This document shows, in pieces, positions 1 to 6,249 of a stretch of DNA of 6,762 bases. The DNA is taken from positions 1 through 6,762 of the forward strand of contig CAZDCZ010000113.1 in the NCBI GenBank assembly GCA_964504155.1, read 5' to 3'. Every line of letters starts with the position of its first letter. The first letter of the stretch is position 1. The notes under the pieces were generated by a model that saw nothing but the letters and a program-made list of their open reading frames with translations, did not search any database and was not told where the DNA came from. The translations under genes were made by a program, and so were the position numbers. This stretch comes from CAZDCZ01 sp964504155 (lineage in GTDB: Bacteria; Bacteroidota; Bacteroidia; Bacteroidales; UBA12077).

Positions 1-449
1 ATATCTGTTTTTGTTTTCTCTATTAAAGTAACATTTTCTATTACCATATTCTTATCTACCGCTTTACACATATCGTAAACAGTAAGAAGAGACACTGATA
101 CAGCAGTAAGAGCTTCCATTTCGATACCTGTTTTCCCAACGCATCTAGCTTCACTAATCACTTCAACTCCTGTTTCATCGAGTTTTGCTTTTACATCAAT
201 TTTTGTTATCTGCAAAGGATGACATAAAGGTATAAGTTCATTAGTACGTTTTCCGCCCATTATTCCGGCAATTTCGGAAATTGTAAGAACATCGCCTTTT
301 TTATTTGTATTTTCTTTAATTAATTTTATTGCTTCGTCCGACAATTTAATATGTCCTTTTGCCTTTGCTACTCTTCGCTGATTCGGTTTATCGCCAACAT
401 CAACCATATTTGCTTTACCCGAACTATCTACATGACTAAATTTTGACAT
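1..449 (-). CDS. moaC: MoaC, cyclic pyranopterin monophosphate synthase (C-terminus cut by window edge)
   Basis: MoaC catalyses the second half of the first step of molybdopterin synthesis: it converts the 3',8-cyclo-GTP made by MoaA into cyclic pyranopterin monophosphate, in the cytoplasm. I translated it directly from the minus strand. It begins MSKFSHVDSSGKANMVDVGD and 149 codons are visible; the family is about 160 residues, so only a short tail is lost at base 1. Family hallmarks are present: KKGDV (K51), IPLCHPL (H77) and KTGIEMEALTAVSVSLLTVY followed by DMCKA (D126, K129). These match the catalytic Lys, His, Asp and Lys positions known for MoaC. The ATG at 449 is preceded by a GGAGG (457-461), an unusually good ribosome site for this phylum. 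That GGAGG lies inside the last codons of moaA, and only 3 bases separate the moaA stop from this start, which suggests coupled translation. Identification is very secure. Confidence 0.97.
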   Translation of the reverse strand, partial: MSKFSHVDSSGKANMVDVGDKPNQRRVAKAKGHIKLSDEAIKLIKENTNKKGDVLTISEIAGIMGGKRTNELIPLCHPLQITKIDVKAKLDETGVEVISEARCVGKTGIEMEALTAVSVSLLTVYDMCKAVDKNMVIENVTLIEKTKTD

Positions 450-452
450 AAT

Positions 453-1253
453 TTATCCTCCGATATTATAAAATTTTCCTACACTATTGTGATGACCACT
501 ACGAGGTTTATTTTTTACAGCTAAATCAATAGCTTCATCTATTCCTAACTCTCTAACATTATATCCCTGATTACTAAATAAGCATGGCATAATATCACCT
601 TTAGCAGTTAATCGTAAACGGTTACATATTTTACAATCGCCACCTGTACCACCTTCTACCACCGAAAACTCTCCTTTTTCTAAATCCATTACATGAATAT
701 AACGAATTTGCAAATCATTTTCTGCACAGAATTTTGCTACAGCTTTTGCGTCAGGTTCATCATGCGATTTTTTAATAACACAATTAATTTTTATTGGTGT
801 TAGTCCTGCTTTTCTTGCTGCATCTATTCCACTAAAAACTTTATTAATGTCTCCAAGTCGAGTAATTTCGCGATATTTAGCAGCATCCATGGTATCGAGA
901 CTAATATTAACTCTATGCAATCCCGCATCAGCTAAAGGCTGAGCTAATTCATCGAGCAAAATACCATTAGTTGTAAGTCCGAAATCTTTTACCCCATCAA
1001 TTTTAGCAATCATAGCAACTAAATCTACAATTCCTTTTCTAACAAGAGGCTCTCCTCCTGTAAGTCGTATTTTATCGACACCTTTATTAACAGCACTCTT
1101 AATAACATTAATAATCTCGTCGAAAGTAAGTATTTCTTTGTGAGAAATTAGCTTTACTCCTTCTTCGGGCATACAATACACACATCTTAAATTACATCTG
1201 TCGGTTACCGAAACACGTAAATAAGTAATCTTTCTATTAAATTTGTCGTACAT
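453..1253 (-). CDS. moaA: MoaA, GTP 3',8-cyclase (radical SAM), internally shortened form
   Basis: MoaA uses S-adenosylmethionine and two [4Fe-4S] clusters to turn GTP into 3',8-cyclo-GTP, the first step of molybdopterin synthesis. Visible from an ATG start at 1253 (266 residues): the radical-SAM motif CNLRCVYC (C20, C24, C27), the SAM-binding RLTGGEPLVR (63-72), NISLDT in the barrel, the C-terminal cluster pattern C-x2-C-x13-C (C207, C210, C224) with NRLRL just after C210, and the functionally important C-terminal Gly-Gly. The protein is clearly shorter than the usual 320-340 residues. The loss is internal, between RYIHVMD (184-190) and C207, where the family normally has some 60 residues. 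The frame could begin at TTG codons 1259 or 1256, but AAGGAG (1263-1268) sits 9 bases before the ATG at 1253, so I prefer the ATG. The start overlaps the moeA end by 17 bases, implying coupled translation. Confidence 0.95.
   Translation of the reverse strand: MYDKFNRKITYLRVSVTDRCNLRCVYCMPEEGVKLISHKEILTFDEIINVIKSAVNKGVDKIRLTGGEPLVRKGIVDLVAMIAKIDGVKDFGLTTNGILLDELAQPLADAGLHRVNISLDTMDAAKYREITRLGDINKVFSGIDAARKAGLTPIKINCVIKKSHDEPDAKAVAKFCAENDLQIRYIHVMDLEKGEFSVVEGGTGGDCKICNRLRLTAKGDIMPCLFSNQGYNVRELGIDEAIDLAVKNKPRSGHHNSVGKFYNIGG
457..461 (-). promoter_or_regulatory. Shine-Dalgarno site of moaC inside moaA
   Basis: GGAGG on the minus strand, 7 bases before the moaC ATG. It is also part of the two terminal glycine codons of moaA (GGA GGA TAA). 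The conserved MoaA C-terminal Gly-Gly and the moaC ribosome site therefore share the same bases. Confidence 0.75.
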
Positions 1254-2406
1254 CAACAATTTCTCCTTCTTTTAAAGTATTTACTCCAATTGGTATTGAT
1301 ATTATCCCATCGGCCTTATTTAAGGCATGAATATGAGCCGACCCATGATATTCTATAGGTTTTATTTTACCGTTTTCTATTAATACCGGTATATACGATT
1401 TACGAACTGTTCTTTTTCTTGAATATTCTACGGCCATTGGCAATCGAATTTCTACGGGTTTAAAACTCAAGCCCATCAATCTATATAACAGCGATTTAAC
1501 CAATAATTCGAACTGAATAAATGATGATACAGGATTACCGGGTAATCCGAAACAGAATTTCTTATCGGCTACTCCAAAAGTTGTTGGTTTTCCTGGTTTA
1601 ACGGCAATACTATCGAAAAGAATATTTATTCCTGCACGTTTTAAAACATCAGCAACAAAATCGAATTCGCCCATAGATACGCCTCCGCTAAGAATTATCA
1701 TATCGCTTTCTGCCAAAGCTTCGGTAACAATTCTAAATGTATCTTCTTCGGTATCTTTAGCAATTCCAAAATATTTTGCTTGTGCTCCCATTGCAGAGAC
1801 CTGAGCTAATATCTGATGTCCATTACTATTTCTAATCTTAGACAAACCCGGTTTTTCATTTGGCTCAACTAGCTCGTCGCCGGTAGAAATTATTCCGACC
1901 TTAGGTTTTTTATATACTAAAACATTAGTATAACCTACAGATGCAAAAATAGCTATATGTTGAGGTTTTATTTGTATTCCTTTTTGTAATACAACTTGAC
2001 CTTCTTTTACATCTTCGGCTCTATGACTAATATTTGTTTTTGTACTTTTTATAAGCACTTTTACTTTCCCATTATTCTTTTCGGTATGCTCAACCATAAC
2101 AATAGTATCTATACCTTCTGGAACAGGGGCACCTGTCATTATTTGTGTACACTGTCCATTTCCCACTTTTATTAATGGTGTCTGACCGGCCTGCACCGAT
2201 TCAACTACTTCTAATTCCAAATCAACATCACTACTTTTACATGCGTAACCATCAACAGCAGCCTTATCGAAAGGAGGCATTTCTATATCCGATTTTACAT
2301 CTTCGGCCAATATTCTATATAAAGAATTATTAAACTCTACTTTCTCTGTAGTTAACGTAACAGATGAATTTATAACTATATCGTATGCTTCTTCTATTTT
2401 AATCAT
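1237..2406 (-). CDS. moeA: MoeA, molybdopterin molybdotransferase
   Basis: MoeA inserts molybdate into adenylylated molybdopterin, releasing AMP, to give the mature molybdenum cofactor; some bacteria use a related protein for tungsten. The 389 residues match the family's usual length of about 400. Motifs in order: MPPFDKAAVDGYA (43-55, with the conserved Asp at D52), QIMTGAPVPEGIDTIVMVE (88-106), STGDELVEP (174-182, E178), IRNSNG (191-196), SGGVSMGEFDF (240-250, D249), VKPGKPTTFG (269-278), FGLPGNPVSSF (286-296), then a C-terminal domain IV with HGSAHIHAL (354-362). All the conserved acidic residues I would look for are present, so it should be active. There is no obvious Shine-Dalgarno before the ATG at 2406. 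It lies 38 bases after the HD-domain gene and overlaps moaA, so it probably shares their transcript. Confidence 0.96.
   Translation of the reverse strand: MIKIEEAYDIVINSSVTLTTEKVEFNNSLYRILAEDVKSDIEMPPFDKAAVDGYACKSSDVDLELEVVESVQAGQTPLIKVGNGQCTQIMTGAPVPEGIDTIVMVEHTEKNNGKVKVLIKSTKTNISHRAEDVKEGQVVLQKGIQIKPQHIAIFASVGYTNVLVYKKPKVGIISTGDELVEPNEKPGLSKIRNSNGHQILAQVSAMGAQAKYFGIAKDTEEDTFRIVTEALAESDMIILSGGVSMGEFDFVADVLKRAGINILFDSIAVKPGKPTTFGVADKKFCFGLPGNPVSSFIQFELLVKSLLYRLMGLSFKPVEIRLPMAVEYSRKRTVRKSYIPVLIENGKIKPIEYHGSAHIHALNKADGIISIPIGVNTLKEGEIVDVRQI
1263..1268 (-). promoter_or_regulatory. Shine-Dalgarno site that decides the moaA start
   Basis: AAGGAG on the minus strand ends 9 bases before the ATG at 1253, 6 before a TTG at 1256 and only 3 before a TTG at 1259. 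Spacing favours the ATG. The site lies within the moeA coding region, consistent with coupling of moaA to moeA translation. Confidence 0.65.
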
Positions 2407-2420
2407 AATAAAAATTTTGG

Positions 2421-2428
2421 CAAATATA
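2421..2428 (-). promoter_or_regulatory. Possible weak internal promoter -7 element before moeA
   Basis: On the minus strand TATATTTG fits the Bacteroidota -7 consensus TAnnTTTG. No TTTG at the right upstream distance is visible, and the start site would leave only a 5' leader of about 10 bases. In AT-rich DNA such a match can arise by chance, so this is only a candidate for extra moeA-moaA-moaC transcription. Confidence 0.25.
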
Positions 2429-2444
2429 CATATTTTTATATATG

Positions 2445-3239
2445 TTATTTGTTTACTGTTTTCTCAATTACTAATTCTGCTCTAACAATAGACTTAACAC
2501 GTTCAACCACATCATTATCGGGCAATGTATCGAATATTTTATCGAGATATTTTTTTTCTATTAAGCGAATTTTCGAATAATTAAAATTCAAATCGAACAC
2601 CCATGCTATTTGAAGCAACTTAAAATCGTTAAGGGTATTCATATCTTCTTTTTTAACAATTTTTCTATCTACAATTGACTGAATTACCTTTTCTGAAATC
2701 TCATCGGAATCGGGTAATTCTAGTTCTAAACTTTTATTTTCTTTTTCATCTTTTAACATATAGTATTCGGTTACTAAACGCCAGATATCTAATTTATCGG
2801 CATCGCGAATAAGTTGCGAGAAAAACTCTATTTCTTCGGGTTCGTTATTAGGAATTTCTGCCTTGGAATGATTTTTAATTGCTCGAAAAACAATTTCGCG
2901 TTCAACATCACACAAATCGGATAACACGTTTTCTTTTTTTAGAACTTCAACACCAAGTTCGGCATGATTCTGCGATTTTGAATCGGAAAAAGTCTCATAT
3001 CTAACATACTGTTCGAATCTTCCAATATCGTGAAACAAACCAATAACTTCTGCTAAAAACAATTCATCTTTTTGTAGATTCAAGCTTTTAGCAATCCCAA
3101 CAATTTCGTTCAGTACATTTTTACTATGAACAACTTTTATTAATAAATTTTCTTTTAATTCGGGACGTTTCTTAATAAAAGAATTTACATAATTATCGAA
3201 CCAAGAAATATATTTTTTTATTAGTGGATTTTTTGACAT
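2445..3239 (-). CDS. HD-domain metal-dependent phosphohydrolase, substrate unknown
   Basis: A 264-residue soluble protein of the HD superfamily, whose members hydrolyse phosphate esters, often of nucleotides, using one or two metal ions. The expected metal ligands are visible: H38 (KVVHSK), the H70-D71 pair in LFHDIGRFEQ (68-77), H92 in NHAELG, H124 in KNHS and D146 in RDADKLDIW (145-153). No signal peptide, membrane segment or second catalytic domain is apparent. The C-terminal half (about 155-264) is charged and matches nothing I recognise. The ATG at 3239 has no Shine-Dalgarno. The gene sits 31 bases after the ATPase gene and 38 before moeA, so it looks co-transcribed with molybdenum genes although HD proteins of this kind have no established role in cofactor synthesis. 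It could act on a nucleotide by-product or simply be a passenger. The superfamily call is firm; the substrate is unknown. Confidence 0.85.
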   Translation of the reverse strand: MSKNPLIKKYISWFDNYVNSFIKKRPELKENLLIKVVHSKNVLNEIVGIAKSLNLQKDELFLAEVIGLFHDIGRFEQYVRYETFSDSKSQNHAELGVEVLKKENVLSDLCDVEREIVFRAIKNHSKAEIPNNEPEEIEFFSQLIRDADKLDIWRLVTEYYMLKDEKENKSLELELPDSDEISEKVIQSIVDRKIVKKEDMNTLNDFKLLQIAWVFDLNFNYSKIRLIEKKYLDKIFDTLPDNDVVERVKSIVRAELVIEKTVNK

Positions 3240-3270
3240 AACTGAGATATTTGTATTTTATATTATGATT

Positions 3271-4332
3271 TTAATATCCTTTATAGAATTTTACCGAGGA
3301 TGCTTTAAAAGAAACCCACATATATTTTTCTTCTTGAATATTAAATTTTTCTAGCGACTCTTTACTAATTAAAACAGACAATTCGACCCCTATATCTATT
3401 AATATTTCGAATCCAAAATGAGCTGGTATTATCTCTAACACCTTACCTTTAAAAGTATTCTGTGTACTCATTTCTATTTTCTTATCCGAAAGGATAATAT
3501 TTTTATTTCGTATTTTTATAAAACCTTCGCCCGATTCAGTTTCGGTATACAAGAAAATAATAAGCTTACTATTTATATATGCTTTCTTTAAATTTTCTTT
3601 TCCTTGAGATTCTATTCGTGCTTTAAAAAAATTTTTTGTTCCGATAAATTTTGCTACAAATTCCGATTTTGGATTTTGAAAGATATCTTTAGGAGTTCCT
3701 CTTTGCACAATAGTTCCTTCGTGCATAACAGCAATTTTATTTGCTAGCGAAACAGCATCTTCGTAATCGTGAGTAACATGAATAATTGTTTGCCCATTTT
3801 TGTTAAGTTTGCGCAATAAACTTCGTAAATCTTTACGCAACTGAATATCTAAAGATGATAATGGCTCGTCGAGCAACAACAAATCGGGTTTTAATATAAG
3901 AGTACGAGCTAAAGCAACACGTTGCAATTCGCCCCCCGACAAAGTTTTAGGGCTTCGTTTTAATAAATGCCTAATATTCAAATCACTGGCACAATTATTA
4001 ACCAATATTCTACTTTCTTTATTATTAATTTTTTTCGACTTTAACGGATATACAATATTTTCGTACACACTCATATGCGGGAAAATAGCATAATCCTGAA
4101 ATACAAGACCTACTTTTCGCGATTGTATTTTTGCATATGTAATATCTTTATTATCCATGAATATTTTACCCGATTTGGGTAATATTAAACCGGCAATCAT
4201 CTCAAGTATTAAAGTTTTTCCGGCACCCGATTTTCCCAAGAGAACAAAATAATCTCCTTTATCAACAGAAAAATTGATATTTGAAATTTTAAATTCTTTA
4301 AAATTAATATTTAACTTATTAATTACCAGCAT
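3271..4332 (-). CDS. wtpC: Molybdate/tungstate ABC importer ATPase (WtpC/ModC type)
   Basis: The cytoplasmic ATPase that powers oxyanion import through the adjacent permease. Numbered from the ATG at 4332 (353 residues): Walker A GKSGAGKT (33-40), Q-loop Q79 in FQDYAIFPHMSVYENI, signature LSGGELQRVALAR (131-143), Walker B LLLLDEP (151-157), D-loop SSLD and H-loop H188 in HVTHD. The last 120 residues form a regulatory extension whose end (from about NTFKGKVLEIIPAHFG) resembles a TOBE/Mop oxyanion-binding fold, as in ModC and WtpC. The frame stays open to a TTG at 4368, but that would deepen the overlap with the permease gene. The ATG at 4332 starts at the usual place for the family (LVINKLN...) and has an AAGAGAG stretch just upstream. 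It overlaps the permease stop by 14 bases. Choice of wtpC over modC rests on the neighbours; substrate preference cannot be read from the sequence. Confidence 0.93.
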   Translation of the reverse strand: MLVINKLNINFKEFKISNINFSVDKGDYFVLLGKSGAGKTLILEMIAGLILPKSGKIFMDNKDITYAKIQSRKVGLVFQDYAIFPHMSVYENIVYPLKSKKINNKESRILVNNCASDLNIRHLLKRSPKTLSGGELQRVALARTLILKPDLLLLDEPLSSLDIQLRKDLRSLLRKLNKNGQTIIHVTHDYEDAVSLANKIAVMHEGTIVQRGTPKDIFQNPKSEFVAKFIGTKNFFKARIESQGKENLKKAYINSKLIIFLYTETESGEGFIKIRNKNIILSDKKIEMSTQNTFKGKVLEIIPAHFGFEILIDIGVELSVLISKESLEKFNIQEEKYMWVSFKASSVKFYKGY

Positions 4333-5113
4333 ATTTTTTCTCTCTTGATAATAATCGAAGAATAACAAAAACTAACAAACATATTCCGATAAATAATACA
4401 GAAACCGGACGAGCATATTTTAATCCAAAAGCTCCAAAACGTTCATAAATAAGCACAGGGGTAATCATTGGATGGTACGCCACAATAACAACAGCACCAA
4501 ACTCGCTCATTCCACGAGCAAACATAAGAATTAATCCTGAAACAATATTTCGCCATGCCAAAGGCAATGAAATTGTAAAAAACACTCGTAACGACGAAGC
4601 ACCGAGGTTTAATGCAGCTTTTTCTAATCGAACAGGGACACCTTCGAAACCATCGCGCGCCGAATTTATTAAGAACGGAATACTGACAAAAGCCATGGCA
4701 GCAGCAATACCAACAGGATGCCCAACAAAATTAAGTCCAAAATCGGCTGCACATCGACCAATAAGCGAATCTCGCGATATAAAACCTAGTATTGCAATTC
4801 CTGCTGCTGAATGTGGAATAACAATTGGCAAATTTATTATTCCTAAAACAAATCGTTTGCCCCAAAAATCTTTTCTTGCCAATAAATAAGATAATGGAAT
4901 ACTTGAAATAGCAAAAAACATTGTAGTTAACATCGATATCCAAAGAGTTAACCAGATACTATCAAGAACTTCTTTATCGACAGCAGTCTCGAATAAATCT
5001 TCTACAGAAGTATCTAAAAACATACCAACTAATGGGGCAAGAATAAATAATAATACTAAGCCTCCTAGAAAAGCAAATATTAAATTGAGAATATGAATTC
5101 TATTTTTAAACAA
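4319..5113 (-). CDS. wtpB: Molybdate/tungstate ABC importer permease (WtpB/ModB type)
   Basis: The inner-membrane channel subunit of the oxyanion importer. The 264 residues contain about six hydrophobic segments (roughly 10-33, 53-77, 88-112, 133-151, 188-212, 236-255). The EAA loop EKAALNLGASSLRVFFTISL (164-183), followed by PLAWRNIVSG, is where the ATPase docks. ARGMSEFGAVVIVAYHP (199-215) is typical of WtpB/ModB permeases. The start is odd: no ATG lies in frame upstream of the first membrane segment, and the next in-frame stop upstream is at 5138-5140. I use TTG at 5113; there is no Shine-Dalgarno. An out-of-frame ATG at 5120 opens a four-codon frame (MRFV, stop at 5106-5108) across the start. 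Loss of a single T there would put that ATG in frame, so either a true TTG start or a one-base error is possible. The 3' end overlaps the ATPase gene by 14 bases. Confidence 0.92.
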   Translation of the reverse strand: MFKNRIHILNLIFAFLGGLVLLFILAPLVGMFLDTSVEDLFETAVDKEVLDSIWLTLWISMLTTMFFAISSIPLSYLLARKDFWGKRFVLGIINLPIVIPHSAAGIAILGFISRDSLIGRCAADFGLNFVGHPVGIAAAMAFVSIPFLINSARDGFEGVPVRLEKAALNLGASSLRVFFTISLPLAWRNIVSGLILMFARGMSEFGAVVIVAYHPMITPVLIYERFGAFGLKYARPVSVLFIGICLLVFVILRLLSREKKYAGN

Positions 5114-5130
5114 ATCGCATATAATTAAAT

Positions 5131-5142
5131 CATAATATTATG
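5131..5142. repeat. 12-bp perfect palindrome before wtpB
   Basis: CATAATATTATG reads the same on both strands and ends 18 bases before the probable wtpB start. It could be a protein-binding site or a weak mRNA structure near the ribosome site. In sequence this AT-rich chance is a real alternative. Confidence 0.35.
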
Positions 5143-5143
5143 T

Positions 5144-5192
5144 AGTACACAGTATATAGTCGGTAGTTTTCAGCAGCAAATAATCAGTCAAT
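5144..5192. repeat. Degenerate 7-bp tandem repeat in the wtpA-wtpB spacer
   Basis: Seven successive 7-base units read on the plus strand: AGTACAC, AGTATAT, AGTCGGT, AGTTTTC, AGCAGCA, AATAATC, AGTCAAT. Five of seven start with AGT and one with AGC, with exact 7-base phasing. Traces continue through ATTTTCT and ATTAATA to another AGTCGAC at 5208-5214, after a one-base shift. Read on the minus strand the period is marked by ACT. No coding frame spans it. It looks like a decayed tandem repeat rather than a functional array. Confidence 0.6.
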
Positions 5193-5240
5193 ATTTTCTA
5201 TTAATACAGTCGACCAATCATTTCCTAGCATATTAACACA

Positions 5241-5264
5241 CAGAAGCTAAACATCTAGCATCTG
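5241..5264 (-). promoter_or_regulatory. Stem-loop just after the wtpA stop codon
   Basis: On the minus strand CAGATGCTA and TAGCTTCTG flank the loop GATGTT. They form a stem of eight pairs with one T-T mismatch, beginning 10 bases after the wtpA stop. No T-run follows on the minus strand, so it is a poor intrinsic terminator. A role in protecting the 3' end of upstream mRNA, giving more binding protein than permease, is plausible but inferred. Confidence 0.45.
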
Positions 5265-5273
5265 ATAAAAAAC

Positions 5274-6245
5274 TTACTTTTTTGCATAAATTTTAAGATA
5301 TTCTGGAATATTATCATACGATTTACTTATTGCAGGAATTACCGAAGGCTGACCATTTTGTTTCATAATCTTCATCCCCTTTTCCTTATTCAGAAAGAAC
5401 TCGATAAATGTTTTCGCTGCATTTTTATTTTTTGCATTTTTCAATACTGTAATTCCATAAACCATTGCTTCGCCTTTTTTAGTGATTTTCTCACCGGGCT
5501 TTTTTCCTGAGATATCAACTGTTACAGTGGCATATAAATCGGCAAACTCAGGATTCTTTAAGTTTATTTCTTCCGGAAGGATAATATATTTTAAACCATG
5601 TTGCTCGGCTACTGAGCGATACAAAAATATATAATCGATAGTATTACTCTCGAGCAATGCTAACAAATCAGTCTCTTTAGGACGAATATAATTATTGTCT
5701 TTTGAAAGAATTTTATTACTAAATCCTTCTTTTTTATAATACTTCTCTGCTAATTTATTAACCAAAACAGATCTATATCCGCATGGATCAGCATCGGGAT
5801 TTGAACGACCATAAGCAACATCATCTTTTAATAAAATCTCGAACCAATTATCTTTATTTATTTCATTCTTATATCTAGATTTCTCGTTATACACAATCGC
5901 CATTTCGTTACTTGCGAATTTTATATTCCAATCGGCATAATCGGGAATTAATAAATTCTCAATAACTTTATAATCGGCAGAAGCCATAATATCACAATCT
6001 TTGTGAATATCGGTAATTTTTCTAGCACATTTTCTACTACCTGACGCTTCAAGCATTACATTTACATCAGGATATTCTTTATTAAACTCTTTGGCAATTT
6101 GTTTGAATGGAACACTTAAACTTCCTGCATGAAAAATAATAAGATTACCATTTATTCCTGAGTTTGTTTTATCCGTTGAGTTGTTGTTACACGAAAAGGT
6201 AAAAAATAATGTTATTACTATTATTATTTTAGAAAATAATTTCAT
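5274..6245 (-). CDS. wtpA: Molybdate/tungstate-binding lipoprotein of ABC importer (WtpA type)
   Basis: The substrate-binding protein that captures the oxyanion and delivers it to the permease. It has a lipoprotein signal: positive MKLFSK, a hydrophobic stretch (7-17), and a lipobox FTFSC with the lipidated cysteine at C19, followed by a polar Asn-rich linker. The mature protein carries WtpA hallmarks: LIIFHAGSLSVPF (35-47), EASGSRKCARK (66-76), ASADY (88-92), GRSNPDADPCGYRSV (146-160) and KKGEAMVYGITVL (257-269). The archaeal ModA/WtpA family holds the metal in six-fold coordination using an Asp and a Glu in these last two motifs; here they would be D151 or D153 and E259. This separates it from the E. 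coli type ModA. Length (323) is normal. The start is 4 bases after the regulator stop, so the two are surely co-transcribed. Whether Mo or W is preferred cannot be told. Confidence 0.94.
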   Translation of the reverse strand: MKLFSKIIIVITLFFTFSCNNNSTDKTNSGINGNLIIFHAGSLSVPFKQIAKEFNKEYPDVNVMLEASGSRKCARKITDIHKDCDIMASADYKVIENLLIPDYADWNIKFASNEMAIVYNEKSRYKNEINKDNWFEILLKDDVAYGRSNPDADPCGYRSVLVNKLAEKYYKKEGFSNKILSKDNNYIRPKETDLLALLESNTIDYIFLYRSVAEQHGLKYIILPEEINLKNPEFADLYATVTVDISGKKPGEKITKKGEAMVYGITVLKNAKNKNAAKTFIEFFLNKEKGMKIMKQNGQPSVIPAISKSYDNIPEYLKIYAKK

Positions 6246-6249
6246 TTGT

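Noticed and set aside
2145..2333. Plus-strand open frame of 62 codons inside moeA
   Set aside because: It lies antisense to well-conserved MoeA motifs and its translation resembles no protein family; it is a by-product of the opposite frame.
2428..2445. Inverted repeat ACATAT / ATATGT before moeA as a second regulator site
   Set aside because: Arms are only six bases of A/T-rich sequence and do not match the large inverted repeat at 6639-6672; chance is likely.
4332..4368. Longer ATPase beginning at TTG 4368
   Set aside because: It would add twelve non-family residues and increase the overlap with wtpB; the ATG at 4332 fits the family start and has a purine-rich ribosome site.
4695..4943. 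Open frames on both strands inside wtpB (plus 4695-4889, minus 4731-4943)
   Set aside because: Both overlap the EAA-type permease in other frames and show no domain-like features.
5144..5214. CRISPR-like array
   Set aside because: Units are 7 bases, degenerate and contiguous with no spacers; no cas genes nearby.
5114..5273. Moco riboswitch or small RNA in the wtpA-wtpB gap
   Set aside because: Only one short hairpin and a tandem repeat are seen. The multi-stem layout of the Moco RNA motif is not apparent, and the preceding leader at 6628-6644 is too short to hold one.
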